Shown here one piece after another: positions 1-10,986 of a stretch of 64,000 nt of DNA; the first letter of the stretch is position 1, and every line of letters starts with the position of its first letter. The stretch comes from Bauldia sp963759235 (GTDB taxonomy: Bacteria > Pseudomonadota > Alphaproteobacteria > Rhizobiales > Kaistiaceae): NCBI GenBank assembly GCA_963759235.1, contig CAVWYO010000006.1, positions 806,001 to 870,000 of the forward strand, given 5' to 3'. Both the position numbers and the translations under genes were made by a program. A model generated the notes under the pieces. The model did no database searches and had not been told where the DNA came from. It saw only the letters and a program-made list of their open reading frames with translations.

Positions 1-848
1 GCGGGCGAAAAGTCGGCAGGGACGAACTGGTCGCCGCCTTCGAGCGGCATCCGGTCTATTCCCGCCAGGAGAAGGTGCGCATCGATGTCCTGAAGCGCTT
101 CGGCTACTACTCGACCGAGAGCAACGGACACCTGTCGGAATACCTGCCCTGGTACCGCAAGAGGCCGGAGGAGATCGCCGGCTGGATCGACATGTCCGAC
201 TGGATCCACGGCGAGACCGGCGGCTATCTCCGTCACTGCCGGGAGCGGAACGACCGCTTCGAAGCCGATTTCCCCGCCCTCCTCGAGGAGGCAGGGACAC
301 CGATCGATCCGGCCAGCCGTTCGAACGAGCACGCCAGCCACATCATCGAGGCGCTGGAGATCGGCCGACCGTATCGCGGTCACTTCAACGTCAGGAACGA
401 CGGCCTCATCACCAACCTACCGTCCGATGCCATCGTCGAGACGCCGGGCTTCGTCGACCAATTCGGCCTCAACATGGTCGCCGGCATCACATTGCCCGAA
501 GCTTGCGCGGCAACCTGCATCGCCTCGATCAACGTGCAGCGGATGGCGGTGCACGCCGCGATCGCCGGCGACCTCGATCTCCTGAAGCTGGCGGTGCTGC
601 ACGACCCGCTGGTCGCCGCGATCTGCTCGCCGGACGAGGTGTGGCAGATGGTGGACGAGATGCTCGTCGCGCAGGCGGAATGGCTGCCGCAATACGCCGG
701 CACCGTTGAAGGCGCGCGGCAGCGTCTCACGCGAACCACCGTTCCAACCCGCGACTGGCGGGGCGCCGCCCGCCGCGAGGGACCGGAACCACCTGGCCGT
801 CGGCATTCGAGCGCCCACCAAGAGGCGCAAAGGCACGTGGCGTCATGA
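1..848 (+). CDS. agaL1: GH4 alpha-galactosidase, C-terminal part (5' end outside window)
   Basis: This is the C-terminal part of an NAD+/Mn2+-dependent family 4 glycoside hydrolase that cleaves alpha-galactosides in the cytoplasm. The frame is open from base 3, before any start codon, so the gene begins upstream. The conserved segment STESNGHLSEYLPWY and the late block ending in EWLPQYAG match the corresponding parts of the second GH4 gene at 7081. After EWLPQYAG there is an arginine-rich tail of about 50 residues that the other copy lacks; it could be real or a frame change near the 3' end. The gene lies about 117 bp upstream of the binding-protein gene. The symbol comes from the gene order GH4, binding protein, two permeases, double ATPase, GH4, which is that of the rhizobial agaL1-agpABCD-agaL2 locus. 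Confidence 0.85.
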   Translation, partial: GRKVGRDELVAAFERHPVYSRQEKVRIDVLKRFGYYSTESNGHLSEYLPWYRKRPEEIAGWIDMSDWIHGETGGYLRHCRERNDRFEADFPALLEEAGTPIDPASRSNEHASHIIEALEIGRPYRGHFNVRNDGLITNLPSDAIVETPGFVDQFGLNMVAGITLPEACAATCIASINVQRMAVHAAIAGDLDLLKLAVLHDPLVAAICSPDEVWQMVDEMLVAQAEWLPQYAGTVEGARQRLTRTTVPTRDWRGAARREGPEPPGRRHSSAHQEAQRHVAS

Positions 849-965
849 CTTGCACCGATCGCGGCGGGCCGCGATCGGCGACGGGACGCGACGCGCTACC
901 TGGTTGAAGGATTGAGAAACTCGGGGCCGGGCCTTTGCACCGGCCTCCAGAACGAGGGAGGAACA

Positions 966-3050
966 ATGCCCAGACATCTCATCGCCCTTGGAGGCGCGGC
1001 TCTCCTGCTCGGCGTATCGACGATCGCCCTGCAGGCGCAGATGGTGGAACCGACCGCGGTGCCGCCCCCACCCACTTTCGCCGCCCAAGGCAAGATCACC
1101 TTCGTCGGCCGCGATGACATCGAGGAGTTCAAGGCGCTGCCGGCGTATCACGAGCCGGATTGGGTCACGAAGAACTTCGTCGACACCGGCAAGCTGCCGC
1201 CGGTGGCAGAGCGGCTGCCCAAGGAACCGCTGGTCTTCAAGACCGGCGACATGCCCGACGGGGTCGGCCAGTATGGCGGCACGCTCCGCCATGTCATCGG
1301 CGGCCGGCCGCAAGGCTGGAACTGGATCGCCGGCCAGGTGCAGGGATGGGGTGGCGTCTCCTACGCGATGTGGGAATGCCTGACCCGTACCGGGCCGCTC
1401 TTCCACGTGAAGGCCGACGAGCTCGAGCCGCTGCCCAACCTCGCCAAAAGCTGGGAGTGGTCGGACGACGGCCATCAGCTGACCATGCACCTCATCGAGG
1501 GCGCGAAGTGGTCGGACGGCGCACCGTTCAACGCCGACGACGTCATGTTCTTCTGGGAGGACAACGTCCTCGACCCCAACGTCGCCCCGCAGGGCGGCGC
1601 AACGCCGGAGGCATTCGGCGAGGGCACCACGCTGAAGAAGATCGACGACTACACCGTGCTGTGGACGTTCAAGGACGCCTTCCCCAAGCAGTACCTCTAC
1701 GCCATGGCGTTCGGGTCGTTCTGTCCGGGGCCGGCTCACATCATGAAGCCGCAGCACCCGAAATACTCCAACAACACATACGACCAGTATGTGAACGCCT
1801 TCCCGCCGGACATGCTCAACTTCCCGACGATGGGCGCCTGGGTGCCGGTCGCCTACCGGCCTGACGACATCATCGTGACCCGGCGCAATCCCTACTACTG
1901 GAAGGTCGACGAACAGGGCAACCAGCTGCCCTATTTCGACGAGGTCCAGTACAAGCTGTCGACCTGGGCCGATCGCGACGTCCAGGCGGTGGCGGGCTCC
2001 GGCGACTGGTCGAACCTCGAACAGGCCGAAAGTTACGTCGAGGCGCTCAAGCGCTCCGCCGATCCAAAGGCGCCGGCCCGCCTGGAATTCGGCCCGCGCA
2101 TCATCGGCTACTCGCTCGACTTCAACATGTCGGACGAAGGCTGGGGCAACCCGGACGAACGCGCCCAGGCGGTGCGCGACCTCAACCGCAATCTCGACTT
2201 CCGCACGGCGGTCACCTACGGCCTCGACCGGCAGCGCCTCGGCAACTCGTTGGTGAAGGGTCCGTTCACCGCCATCTATCCCGGCGGCATCTACATCGGC
2301 ACCAGCTTCGGCGACGCCGATTCGACCGTCTACTATCCGCACTCGGTCGAGACGGCAAAGGCATATCTCGAGAAGGCCGGCCTCAAGGACACCGACGGGG
2401 ACGGCTTCGTCAACTATCCGGCGGACGTGATGAACGGCCAGAACGTCGAGATCACCCTGATGGCCAATACCGACTACGCCACCGACCACAATCTTGGCGA
2501 GGCGGTGGTGGCGATGATGGGCGAGATCGGCCTTCGCGTCATCCCGGACTTCGCCGACGGCAACCGCTGGAACAATCTGTGGCGTGGCGGCGAGTATGAC
2601 TGGACCGTCCGCCGCGGCGACAAGGAGCTGATCACCGTCGTCCAGCAGACCTACCAGCTCGCGCCGGTCGGTCCGTTGACCAGCCCGTGGCACAAGGCGG
2701 GCAGTTCCGGGACGCTGGACCTGCTGCCGTTCGAGCAACAGCTTGTCGACATCGTCAACAAGTTCATCAATTCGAGCGACAACGCCGAACGCGCCCAGCT
2801 GATGAAGGACTACCAGAAGATCTTCACGACCAACGTCTATGAAGCCGGTCTGACGAACTATCCTGGCGCCCTCATCATCAACAAGCGCATCCGCAACGTG
2901 TCGAGCGGCACGCCGATCCTCGCCTTCCAGTGGGCGGAAGATTCGGCCATCCGCGAGCGGATGTATGTGCCGAAGGACCTGCAGCAGAACTATGAGCTGT
3001 ATCCGCAGACGCTGCCGGGCAAGCCGGGCGGCGACGGTCCGGTCAAGTAG
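966..3050 (+). CDS. agpA: alpha-galactoside ABC transporter, family 5 substrate-binding protein
   Basis: Periplasmic binding protein of the peptide/nickel class (SBP family 5, 694 aa) that would deliver alpha-galactosides such as melibiose or raffinose to the AgpBC permease. The start at 966 is preceded by a GAGGGAGGA ribosome-binding site and opens a signal peptide with the hydrophobic stretch LIALGGAALLLGVSTIAL and a likely cleavage after LQA. The frame is open further upstream to 912, but that extension has no ribosome site. The length fits rhizobial AgpA and is longer than dipeptide-binding proteins. A strong stem-loop follows at 3076-3100, before agpB. Substrate is inferred from gene order, not from binding residues. 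Confidence 0.88.
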   Translation: MPRHLIALGGAALLLGVSTIALQAQMVEPTAVPPPPTFAAQGKITFVGRDDIEEFKALPAYHEPDWVTKNFVDTGKLPPVAERLPKEPLVFKTGDMPDGVGQYGGTLRHVIGGRPQGWNWIAGQVQGWGGVSYAMWECLTRTGPLFHVKADELEPLPNLAKSWEWSDDGHQLTMHLIEGAKWSDGAPFNADDVMFFWEDNVLDPNVAPQGGATPEAFGEGTTLKKIDDYTVLWTFKDAFPKQYLYAMAFGSFCPGPAHIMKPQHPKYSNNTYDQYVNAFPPDMLNFPTMGAWVPVAYRPDDIIVTRRNPYYWKVDEQGNQLPYFDEVQYKLSTWADRDVQAVAGSGDWSNLEQAESYVEALKRSADPKAPARLEFGPRIIGYSLDFNMSDEGWGNPDERAQAVRDLNRNLDFRTAVTYGLDRQRLGNSLVKGPFTAIYPGGIYIGTSFGDADSTVYYPHSVETAKAYLEKAGLKDTDGDGFVNYPADVMNGQNVEITLMANTDYATDHNLGEAVVAMMGEIGLRVIPDFADGNRWNNLWRGGEYDWTVRRGDKELITVVQQTYQLAPVGPLTSPWHKAGSSGTLDLLPFEQQLVDIVNKFINSSDNAERAQLMKDYQKIFTTNVYEAGLTNYPGALIINKRIRNVSSGTPILAFQWAEDSAIRERMYVPKDLQQNYELYPQTLPGKPGGDGPVK

Positions 3051-3075
3051 GCTATATACTAACCGCCTTACGATC

Positions 3076-3100
3076 GGTCGGGGGGACCTTCCCCCTGACC
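3076..3100 (+). other. intercistronic stem-loop after agpA
   Basis: The arms GGTCGGGGGG (3076-3085) and CCCCCTGACC (3091-3100) pair with one mismatch around a 5-nt loop. No T-run follows, so it is more likely an mRNA-stabilising or partial-termination hairpin that raises binding-protein levels over permease levels than a full terminator. Confidence 0.6.
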
Positions 3101-3137
3101 GTCCCGAAAAGGGAGTCAGGCGGCAACGGCCAGTGAC

Positions 3138-4151
3138 ATGATTCGATACATCCTCTTCCGAATTCTGGCGGCGATCCCGGTCCTTTTCGTCCTCAGCGTC
3201 GTCACGTTCGGGATCATCAAGGCCCATTCCGGCGACTACTCGGACTATATTCGCTCGACCCTGATGAACCAGGGCGGCGCCAGCTTCGAGGCGGCCGACG
3301 CCCAGGCGCAGGCCTACCGCAAGACTCATGGCCTCGATGATCCTCTGCCGGTCCAGTATCTGCGCTGGGTCGGCGGAATCGTCACCCGCTTCGATTTCGG
3401 CCAGAGCCTCGTCTACAACAAGCCGGTCGGCGACGTGATCGCCGAACGGCTGCCGCGAACGCTGATGCTGGCGCTCACCTGCCACATCCTCGCCTCGCTG
3501 CTCGGGATCGGCATGGGCATCATCGCCGCCACCCGGCAGTACAGCGTCGTCGACACAGTCTTCTCTTTCTTCGCCTTTCTCGGCATGACGATCCCGCGCT
3601 TCCTGATGGCGATCATCATCCTCTACGTCCTCGTCTTCAAACTGAACGTCCAGGAGATCGGCAGCTTCTTCTCGGCCAAATACGGCGGCGCGCCGTGGAG
3701 CTGGGACAAGTTCGTCAATCTCCTGCAGCACGTATGGCCGGTGATCTTTATCGCCACCTTCGGCGGCCTCGCCTACAACATGCGGGTGGTCCGCTCCAAC
3801 CTGCTCGACGTGCTGAACGCCCAGTATGTCGAGACGGCTCGTGCCAAGGGCCTGCCGGAGTCGACGGTGGTGATGCGGCACGCCGTCCCCAACGCGCTGC
3901 ACCCGCTGATCATGTATCAGGGTGTCGCCCTGCCCTACATGCTGACCGGCGAGATCGAAGTGGCGATCGTGTTCACGCTCGCGACGGTTGGCCCGGCGAT
4001 TGTCAGCTCGATGGCGGTCGGCGACGTCTTCGTTACCGCCTCGTTCATGCTGATGCTTGCCGCGACACTGATCGTCGGCAACATCATCGCCGACATCCTG
4101 CTCGCTCTCATGGATCCGCGCGTCCGCCTCGGAGGCAGCGCGACGGCATGA
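3138..4151 (+). CDS. agpB: ABC transporter permease, DppB class
   Basis: Inner-membrane permease (337 aa) of the oligopeptide class with an N-terminal hydrophobic helix (IPVLFVLSVVTFGIIK) and the inner-membrane-component loop around VETARAKGLPESTVVMRHAVPNAL, given here as its two halves VETARAKGLPES and VVMRHAVPNAL, where the EAA-type contact with the ATPase lies. It would form a heterodimer with AgpC. The stop codon overlaps the agpC start (ATGA), which indicates translational coupling. Assignment to alpha-galactosides follows from the operon. Confidence 0.87.
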   Translation: MIRYILFRILAAIPVLFVLSVVTFGIIKAHSGDYSDYIRSTLMNQGGASFEAADAQAQAYRKTHGLDDPLPVQYLRWVGGIVTRFDFGQSLVYNKPVGDVIAERLPRTLMLALTCHILASLLGIGMGIIAATRQYSVVDTVFSFFAFLGMTIPRFLMAIIILYVLVFKLNVQEIGSFFSAKYGGAPWSWDKFVNLLQHVWPVIFIATFGGLAYNMRVVRSNLLDVLNAQYVETARAKGLPESTVVMRHAVPNALHPLIMYQGVALPYMLTGEIEVAIVFTLATVGPAIVSSMAVGDVFVTASFMLMLAATLIVGNIIADILLALMDPRVRLGGSATA

Positions 4152-5383
4152 CGTCCATCGACGCTCTTCGCAAGGAGGTCGAGGCGCGCGATCGCGCCAT
4201 GCTCGCGGCCGAGACCGAAGGCGTCTCGGCTGCCAGCGCCGTGGACGCCGGGCTCGAGCCCGAGATGGACGGCCTCGTCGCGACCGATCCGATCAAGGTT
4301 GACCGGTTCGCCGGCGGCGAGAGCTACTTCACCCTGGTCAGGCGCCGCTTCCGGCGGTCGTGGAGCGGCATGATCGGCCTCGTCCTCGTCTCCGCCTTGC
4401 TGATCATGGCGGTATTCGCGGATTTCTTCGCGCCGGTCGACCCCAACCGGCCGGCGCTGTCCTTCGCGCCGCCGACGCCGGTCCATTTCTTCGACGCCGA
4501 AGGGAACTTCCACCTCCCGCCCTTCTACTATCCGGTGGTCGAGACGGGCGAGTTCGATCCGGTGACCTTCCAGCCGCTTACGGGGCCGGACACAGACCGT
4601 CCGGCCGACGTCCGGTTCTTCGCCCGCGGCTATCCCTATAAGCTCCTCTGGCTTTTCCCTGCCGACATCCATCTTTTCACCGGCAGTGACGATGTACCGC
4701 TCGACCTGCTCGGAACCGACAAGCTGGGCCGGGATATCCTCTCCCGCGGCATCATCGGCTCGCGCATTTCGCTGACCATCGCCCTCGTGGTGGTAACGCT
4801 GACGACGGTGGTCGGGACCCTGATCGGCATCACCTCCGGCTATCTCGGCGGCCGCTTCGACACCTGGTTCCAGCGCGTCGTCGACACGGTGCTCGCCTTT
4901 CCGCAGCTGCCCCTCTACCTGGCCCTCACCTCGCTGATCCCCGTCACGGTTCCCTCCCACATCTTCATCGCTTTCGTCATCCTCGTCATTGCCGCGCTCG
5001 GCTGGGCGCAGCTCAGTCGCGAGGTACGCGGCAAGACGCTGGCGCTCGCCCGCATCGAGTATGTGCGGGCGGCGATGGCGGTCGGCGCCAGCGATTTCCG
5101 GATCATCAGCCGGCACATCCTGCCCAACGTCGTCAGCCACGTGATCGTCGCGGTGACGCTGACCATCCCGAGCATCGTGCTGCTCGAATCGTTTCTCGGC
5201 TTTCTCGGTTTCGCGGTGAAGCCACCGCTTATCTCCTGGGGACTGATGCTGCAGGACACCAACACCTTCTCGGTGATCGGGTCCTACCCCTGGATCCTGT
5301 CACCCGTCGTGTTCGTGCTGGTCACCGTCTTCGCGTTCAACGCGCTCGGCGACGGCCTGCGCGACGCCATCGACCCCTATTGA
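4148..5383 (+). CDS. agpC: ABC transporter permease, DppC class
   Basis: Second permease (411 aa). The ATG at 4148 overlaps the agpB stop by four bases. The protein has a cytoplasmic N-terminal region of about 75 residues, a first membrane helix (GLVLVSALLIMAVFADF), then an unusually long periplasmic loop (roughly residues 100-190) before the LGTDKLGRDILSR motif typical of DppC-type permeases. The late EAA-like loop reads YVRAAMAVGASDFRIISRHI. Long loops of this kind are common in the sugar-specific members of this class. Partner of AgpB, energised by AgpD. Confidence 0.87.
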   Translation: MTSIDALRKEVEARDRAMLAAETEGVSAASAVDAGLEPEMDGLVATDPIKVDRFAGGESYFTLVRRRFRRSWSGMIGLVLVSALLIMAVFADFFAPVDPNRPALSFAPPTPVHFFDAEGNFHLPPFYYPVVETGEFDPVTFQPLTGPDTDRPADVRFFARGYPYKLLWLFPADIHLFTGSDDVPLDLLGTDKLGRDILSRGIIGSRISLTIALVVVTLTTVVGTLIGITSGYLGGRFDTWFQRVVDTVLAFPQLPLYLALTSLIPVTVPSHIFIAFVILVIAALGWAQLSREVRGKTLALARIEYVRAAMAVGASDFRIISRHILPNVVSHVIVAVTLTIPSIVLLESFLGFLGFAVKPPLISWGLMLQDTNTFSVIGSYPWILSPVVFVLVTVFAFNALGDGLRDAIDPY

Positions 5384-5390
5384 CCGCAAA

Positions 5391-7064
<1,674 letters not shown>

Positions 7065-7080
7065 TCATCGGAGAAGTTAC

Positions 7081-8407
7081 GTGGCTGCATTTCCCAAGAT
7101 TGCAATGATTGGTGCCGGGTCGACCGTCTTCATGAAGAACCTGGTCGGCGACATTCTCCACGATCCGCTCCTGAACACCTGCGAAATCGCACTGATGGAC
7201 ATCGACCCGGCGCGCCTCGCCACCTCGCAGAAGGTGGCGGCGAGCGTTGCGGCGAGTCTGAAGGCCGAGCCGACGATCACCGCGACGACCGACCGCCGCA
7301 AGGCGCTGGCGGGCGCCGACTATGTGGTGATGATGATCCAGGTCGCCGGCTACAAGCCCGGCACGGTCACCGACTTCGAGATCCCCAAGCAGCACGGCCT
7401 CCGCCAGACCATCGCCGACACGCTCGGCATCGGCGGGATCATGCGCGGCCTGCGGACGGCTCCGGTGCTGGTCGACGTCGCCCGCGAGATGGCGGAGCTC
7501 TGCCCGAACGCGCTGATGCTGCAATACGTCAACCCGATGGCGATCAATTGCGCGGCGCTGTCGCGGCTGGTGCCGGAGGTCCGCTATGTCGGCCTCTGCC
7601 ATTCGGTCCAGGGGACGGCGGCCGAACTTGCCCGCGACATCGGCGTGCCGATCGGCGACATCGACTATCTCTGCGCCGGCATCAACCATATGGCGTTCTA
7701 CCTGAAGTTCGAACGCCGCGGCGCCGGCGGCGGGGTCGAGAACCTCTATCCGCGTATCCGCCAAGTGCTCGACGAAGGGCGCGTCCCCGACGGCAACCGG
7801 GTGCGGTACGAGGTCTTCAAGCATTTCGGCTATTTCGTCACCGAGTTCCTCGGAACACTTCGCCGAATATGTGCCGTGGTTCATCAAGCGCGACAGGCCC
7901 GACCTAATCGAGAAGTTCAACATCCCGCTCGACGAGTACATCCGCCGCTGCGAGGTGCAGATCGCCCGGTGGTCCGAACAGGAACGGCAACTCACCCAAG
8001 GCGGCGCGATCGAGGTGAAGCGCAGCCACGAATATGCCGCGCGCATCATCCGGGCGGAGATCGCCGCCGAGCCGATCGTCATCAACGGCAATGTCGAGAA
8101 TCGCGGCCACATCGACAACCTGCCGGACGGCATTTGCGTCGAGGTGCCGTGCCTGGTCGACCACAACGGCGTGCAGCCGGTGAAGGTCGGCCGCCTGCCG
8201 CCGCAGCTCGCTGCGCTGATGCTGACCAACATCAACGTTCAGGAGCTAACCGTCGAGGCGATCGTGACAGGCAACCCGGACTACGCCAAACATGCTGCAA
8301 TGCTCGACCCACATACGGCGGCCGAGCTGTCGCTGGACGAAATCTCGGATCTCGTCGACGACCTGCTGGCCGCGCATGGCGACTGGGTGACCTGCCTCGC
8401 GGCGTAG
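7081..8407 (+). CDS. agaL2: GH4 alpha-galactosidase (one-base frameshift at 7846-7847)
   Basis: Family 4 glycosidase that uses NAD+ and a divalent metal. It starts with GTG behind GGAGAAG. The Rossmann motif MIGAGSTVFMKNLVG is at the N terminus, with the likely metal/substrate residues Cys173 (GLCHSVQ) and His203 (GINHMAF). The frame breaks after HFGYFVTE: removing one T at 7846/7847 restores SSEHFAEYVPWF and an uninterrupted protein of 441 aa, aligned with the fragment at the left edge (STESNGHLSEYLPWY). The inserted T turns GAGTCC into GAGTTCC, as in three other genes here, so a sequencing error is more likely than a pseudogene. Last gene of the alpha-galactoside operon. Confidence 0.85.
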
Positions 8408-8451
8408 CCGCCGATCGACCATGCAGCCAAGCGCGGCGTGCCGCTTGTCTG

Positions 8452-9711
8452 CTATCTCGCGGGTGGCGCCGGCGCTTGAGGCTCGAGGAGCGTCTTCACC
8501 GCTCGGGATTGACCGGTGCGCGCGCTGTGCGCTGCCGCAACGCCGCACAGCACCGACATGGCTCCGGCCCGCGCCCCGGCGCGCCGGCCGAGCGGGTCCG
8601 GCGTTCCCGGAACGAAGAGCAGCGCCTGCAACGCCGGGTCGCCACCGAAATGTCCGCCCGGCTCGGGCTCGACGGCAATGCGGTCGAGCGCACCGAAGTT
8701 GCGCATCAACAGGATCTCGTCGAACGCCGGCGCCGGGAAGGGCTGTCGCTCGTATTGCCGGATCTCGATCCTACCCTTCTGGCCGTTGAAGGCGAGGTGG
8801 TATCCCTCGATCGGCATGAAGGCGTTCAGCGAATAGGACACCTGGACGCCGTTCTCGTAGAGGATCGCGGCGGTCATCGTGTCGAAGATGTCGATCTCCT
8901 GGCGGAACACGCAGGCGTCGCGGAAATAGCCATCGACCCGTGACGGCTCCTCGTAGAGGGCATCGAGCCAGGGGTCGGCACCGAGATCCAGGAAATAGTC
9001 GCACTCCTGCGCGTGCTCGCATGTCCGGCACCGCGTGCCGCGATAGGGACCGGCGCGCCCGTAGTGGCGGAGCGCGCCACGCGCGAACACTTCCTCCGGA
9101 TCGGCGGCAAGATACCAGTTGAGCAGGTCGAAATGATGCGTCGCCTTGTGGACGAAGAGACTGCCGCCATGAGCCATGAAGGCGTGCCAGCGGCGAAAGT
9201 AGTCGGCGCCGTGGCGGACGTCGAGATACCAGTGGAAGTCGACCGAGGTCACCTCGCCGATCTCACCGGCGAGCAGCAGCTCCTTGATCTTCCGCGCGGT
9301 CGGCGCGCTCCGATAGTTGAAAGCGACGTCGACCCGACGCCCGGTGCGCTGCTCGGCGTCGAGAATACGCCGGCAGCCTTCGGCGGTGGTCGCCATCGGC
9401 TTTTCGGTGATCACGTCGGCTCCCGATTCGAGCGCCGCGACGATGATGTCCGCATGGGTATCGTCGCGCGAGCACACGATGACAGTGTCCGGCTTGATTT
9501 CACCGAGCATGGCGTAGAAATCGGTGAAGGTGGGCGCATCGATGCCGATCGCATCTCGGGCGACAGCAAGGCGCTCGGGGTTGATGTCGCTCAGCGCGAC
9601 CAGGTCGACCCTCTCCCCGTGATTGGCGAGCAGGTTGCGACCCCAGTTGCGTACGCCGCGATCCCCTGTTCCGACAAGCGCGACGCGGCGTTTGGCTGGT
9701 TGACCTGTCAT
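8452..9711 (-). CDS. Gfo/Idh/MocA family oxidoreductase with a four-cysteine insert
   Basis: NAD(P)-dependent sugar dehydrogenase of the Gfo/Idh/MocA family (419 aa). The N-terminal Rossmann fold shows ALVGTGDRG and the EKPMATT motif that carries the family lysine. The C-terminal half includes the THHFDLLNW segment expected near the substrate site. Cys228, Cys231, Cys237 and Cys267 form a CxxC-x5-C-x29-C pattern that could bind zinc or an iron-sulfur cluster; the role is unknown. The ATG at 9711 is preferred because the upstream extension to 9954 overlaps the coding 3' end of the next gene. It is the last gene of a leftward set with the DUF993 gene and another dehydrogenase, and ends 45 bp from agaL2 (convergent). 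Confidence 0.85.
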   Translation of the reverse strand: MTGQPAKRRVALVGTGDRGVRNWGRNLLANHGERVDLVALSDINPERLAVARDAIGIDAPTFTDFYAMLGEIKPDTVIVCSRDDTHADIIVAALESGADVITEKPMATTAEGCRRILDAEQRTGRRVDVAFNYRSAPTARKIKELLLAGEIGEVTSVDFHWYLDVRHGADYFRRWHAFMAHGGSLFVHKATHHFDLLNWYLAADPEEVFARGALRHYGRAGPYRGTRCRTCEHAQECDYFLDLGADPWLDALYEEPSRVDGYFRDACVFRQEIDIFDTMTAAILYENGVQVSYSLNAFMPIEGYHLAFNGQKGRIEIRQYERQPFPAPAFDEILLMRNFGALDRIAVEPEPGGHFGGDPALQALLFVPGTPDPLGRRAGARAGAMSVLCGVAAAHSARTGQSRAVKTLLEPQAPAPPAR

Positions 9712-9817
9712 GGCTTCAACAGACCGTCCTGTAGCGTTCGATGACCACCGAAAGAACTTCGTCGATCGGCCGCGACCACCAGTGGTCGGTTTCGTCGGCC
9801 GCAAGATCGTGCATGGC

Positions 9818-10981
9818 TCAGCCGATCCCGTGCAGCGCCAGGAGTGTTCGCAGTCGCGCGGCCGCCAGGTCAGGGTCGACAATGAGGCGGGCGTCATTCG
9901 CCAGACGCGCGACCGTGCAAAGGTGCGTGAGCGATCGGGCACTTTGCTGGCCACCCACCATAACGAAGTGGTCCTGATAGCCGTTGAGCCAGGCCAGGAA
10001 TACGATGCCGGTCTTATAGAAACGAGTCGGCGCAGCGAAGATATGGCGCGACAGCGGAACGGTTGGTTCGAGTGTCCGGCGGAACGCCGTCTCGTTACCC
10101 AACGCGAGCTCGGTCAACGCGGCCGAAGCAGCCGGTGCGATCGTGTCGAAGATGCCGAGAAGCGCGTCGGAGTAACCCTCCTCGTCCCCGATGATCAGGT
10201 CGGCGAAATTGAAGTCGTCGCCGGTGTACATGCGCATGCCTTTCGGCAGCTTGCGGCGCATTTCGATCTCGAGACGATCGTCGAGCAGCGAGACCTTGAT
10301 GCCGTCTACCTTGTCGGCATGAGCGGCAATCGCGTCGAGCGCCGTTGCCATGGCGGTCGGGACGTCGCGCGACCCCCAATAGCCGGCAAGAGCCGGGTCG
10401 AACATGTCGCCGAGCCAATGGATGATCGCCGGCTCGCTGAGCTGCCTGAGCAGGCGGTCGTAGACAACAAGGTAGTCGTCGGCGGAGGTGGCGATGCGGG
10501 CAAGCGCCCGGCTCGCCATCAGGATGATCGGAGCGCCGGCGGCCTCGATCGCTTCGATCTGTTCCTCATAGGCGCGAATGACCTGATCGATTGACCGCGC
10601 CGCGGCGGGATCGAGGTGGTCCGTGCCCGCGCCGCCGGCGAGGCGGCGGTGGCCATCGGCCCGCGCAGCCTCGCTCGATCGGCGGATCAACTCCAGCGCG
10701 TTCGGCCAGTCGAGCCCCATGCCGCGCTGGGCAGTGTCCATCGCCTCGGCGACGGACATGCCGAGGCCCCACAAATGACGGCGATAGGCAATGGTCGCTT
10801 CCCAATCGATGGCCGCCGTCAGCCATGGGTCGATATCGGCGCGAGGATCGGCGACAACATGCGCGGCAGCAATCGCGACGCGGTTGAACGGCGTCCGGGC
10901 GGTTCGCGGATAGGGGCTGGGCTCGCTGAAACGAACGCGTTCGAAACCGCCATCCGGTGTGGGCAGATCAATGTCAGGCAT
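9818..10981 (-). CDS. DUF993 family protein (dihydrodipicolinate-synthase-like TIM barrel)
   Basis: A 387-aa protein I assign to the DUF993 family, annotated elsewhere as dihydrodipicolinate-synthase-like. Recognisable parts are an N-terminal segment FNRVAIAAAHVVADP, a conserved stretch GMDTAQRGMGLDWP-like around residue 75, and WLGDMFDPALAGYWG in the middle. The reaction has not been identified for this family as far as I know; an aldolase- or lyase-type step on an oxidised sugar is an inference from the fold and the dehydrogenase neighbours. The ATG at 10981 lies 5 bp after the stop of the upstream dehydrogenase gene, so the two are co-transcribed. Confidence 0.75.
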   Translation of the reverse strand: MPDIDLPTPDGGFERVRFSEPSPYPRTARTPFNRVAIAAAHVVADPRADIDPWLTAAIDWEATIAYRRHLWGLGMSVAEAMDTAQRGMGLDWPNALELIRRSSEAARADGHRRLAGGAGTDHLDPAAARSIDQVIRAYEEQIEAIEAAGAPIILMASRALARIATSADDYLVVYDRLLRQLSEPAIIHWLGDMFDPALAGYWGSRDVPTAMATALDAIAAHADKVDGIKVSLLDDRLEIEMRRKLPKGMRMYTGDDFNFADLIIGDEEGYSDALLGIFDTIAPAASAALTELALGNETAFRRTLEPTVPLSRHIFAAPTRFYKTGIVFLAWLNGYQDHFVMVGGQQSARSLTHLCTVARLANDARLIVDPDLAAARLRTLLALHGIG

Positions 10982-10986
10982 GGCGA

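Noticed and set aside
843..3902. Minus-strand open frame of about 1019 codons
   Set aside because: It is antisense to agpA and agpB, very rich in Arg, Asp, Val and His, has no family features and no ribosome site. High-GC genomes often have long antisense frames.
7081..8943. 620-codon open frame as one protein
   Set aside because: The first 255 codons are the GH4 N-terminal part; beyond the extra T the frame is a shadow of the real GH4 C terminus and of the convergent dehydrogenase gene.
9712..9954. N-terminal extension of the dehydrogenase at 8452-9711
   Set aside because: It overlaps the 3' part of the DUF993 gene and precedes the natural Rossmann start, which has its own ATG.
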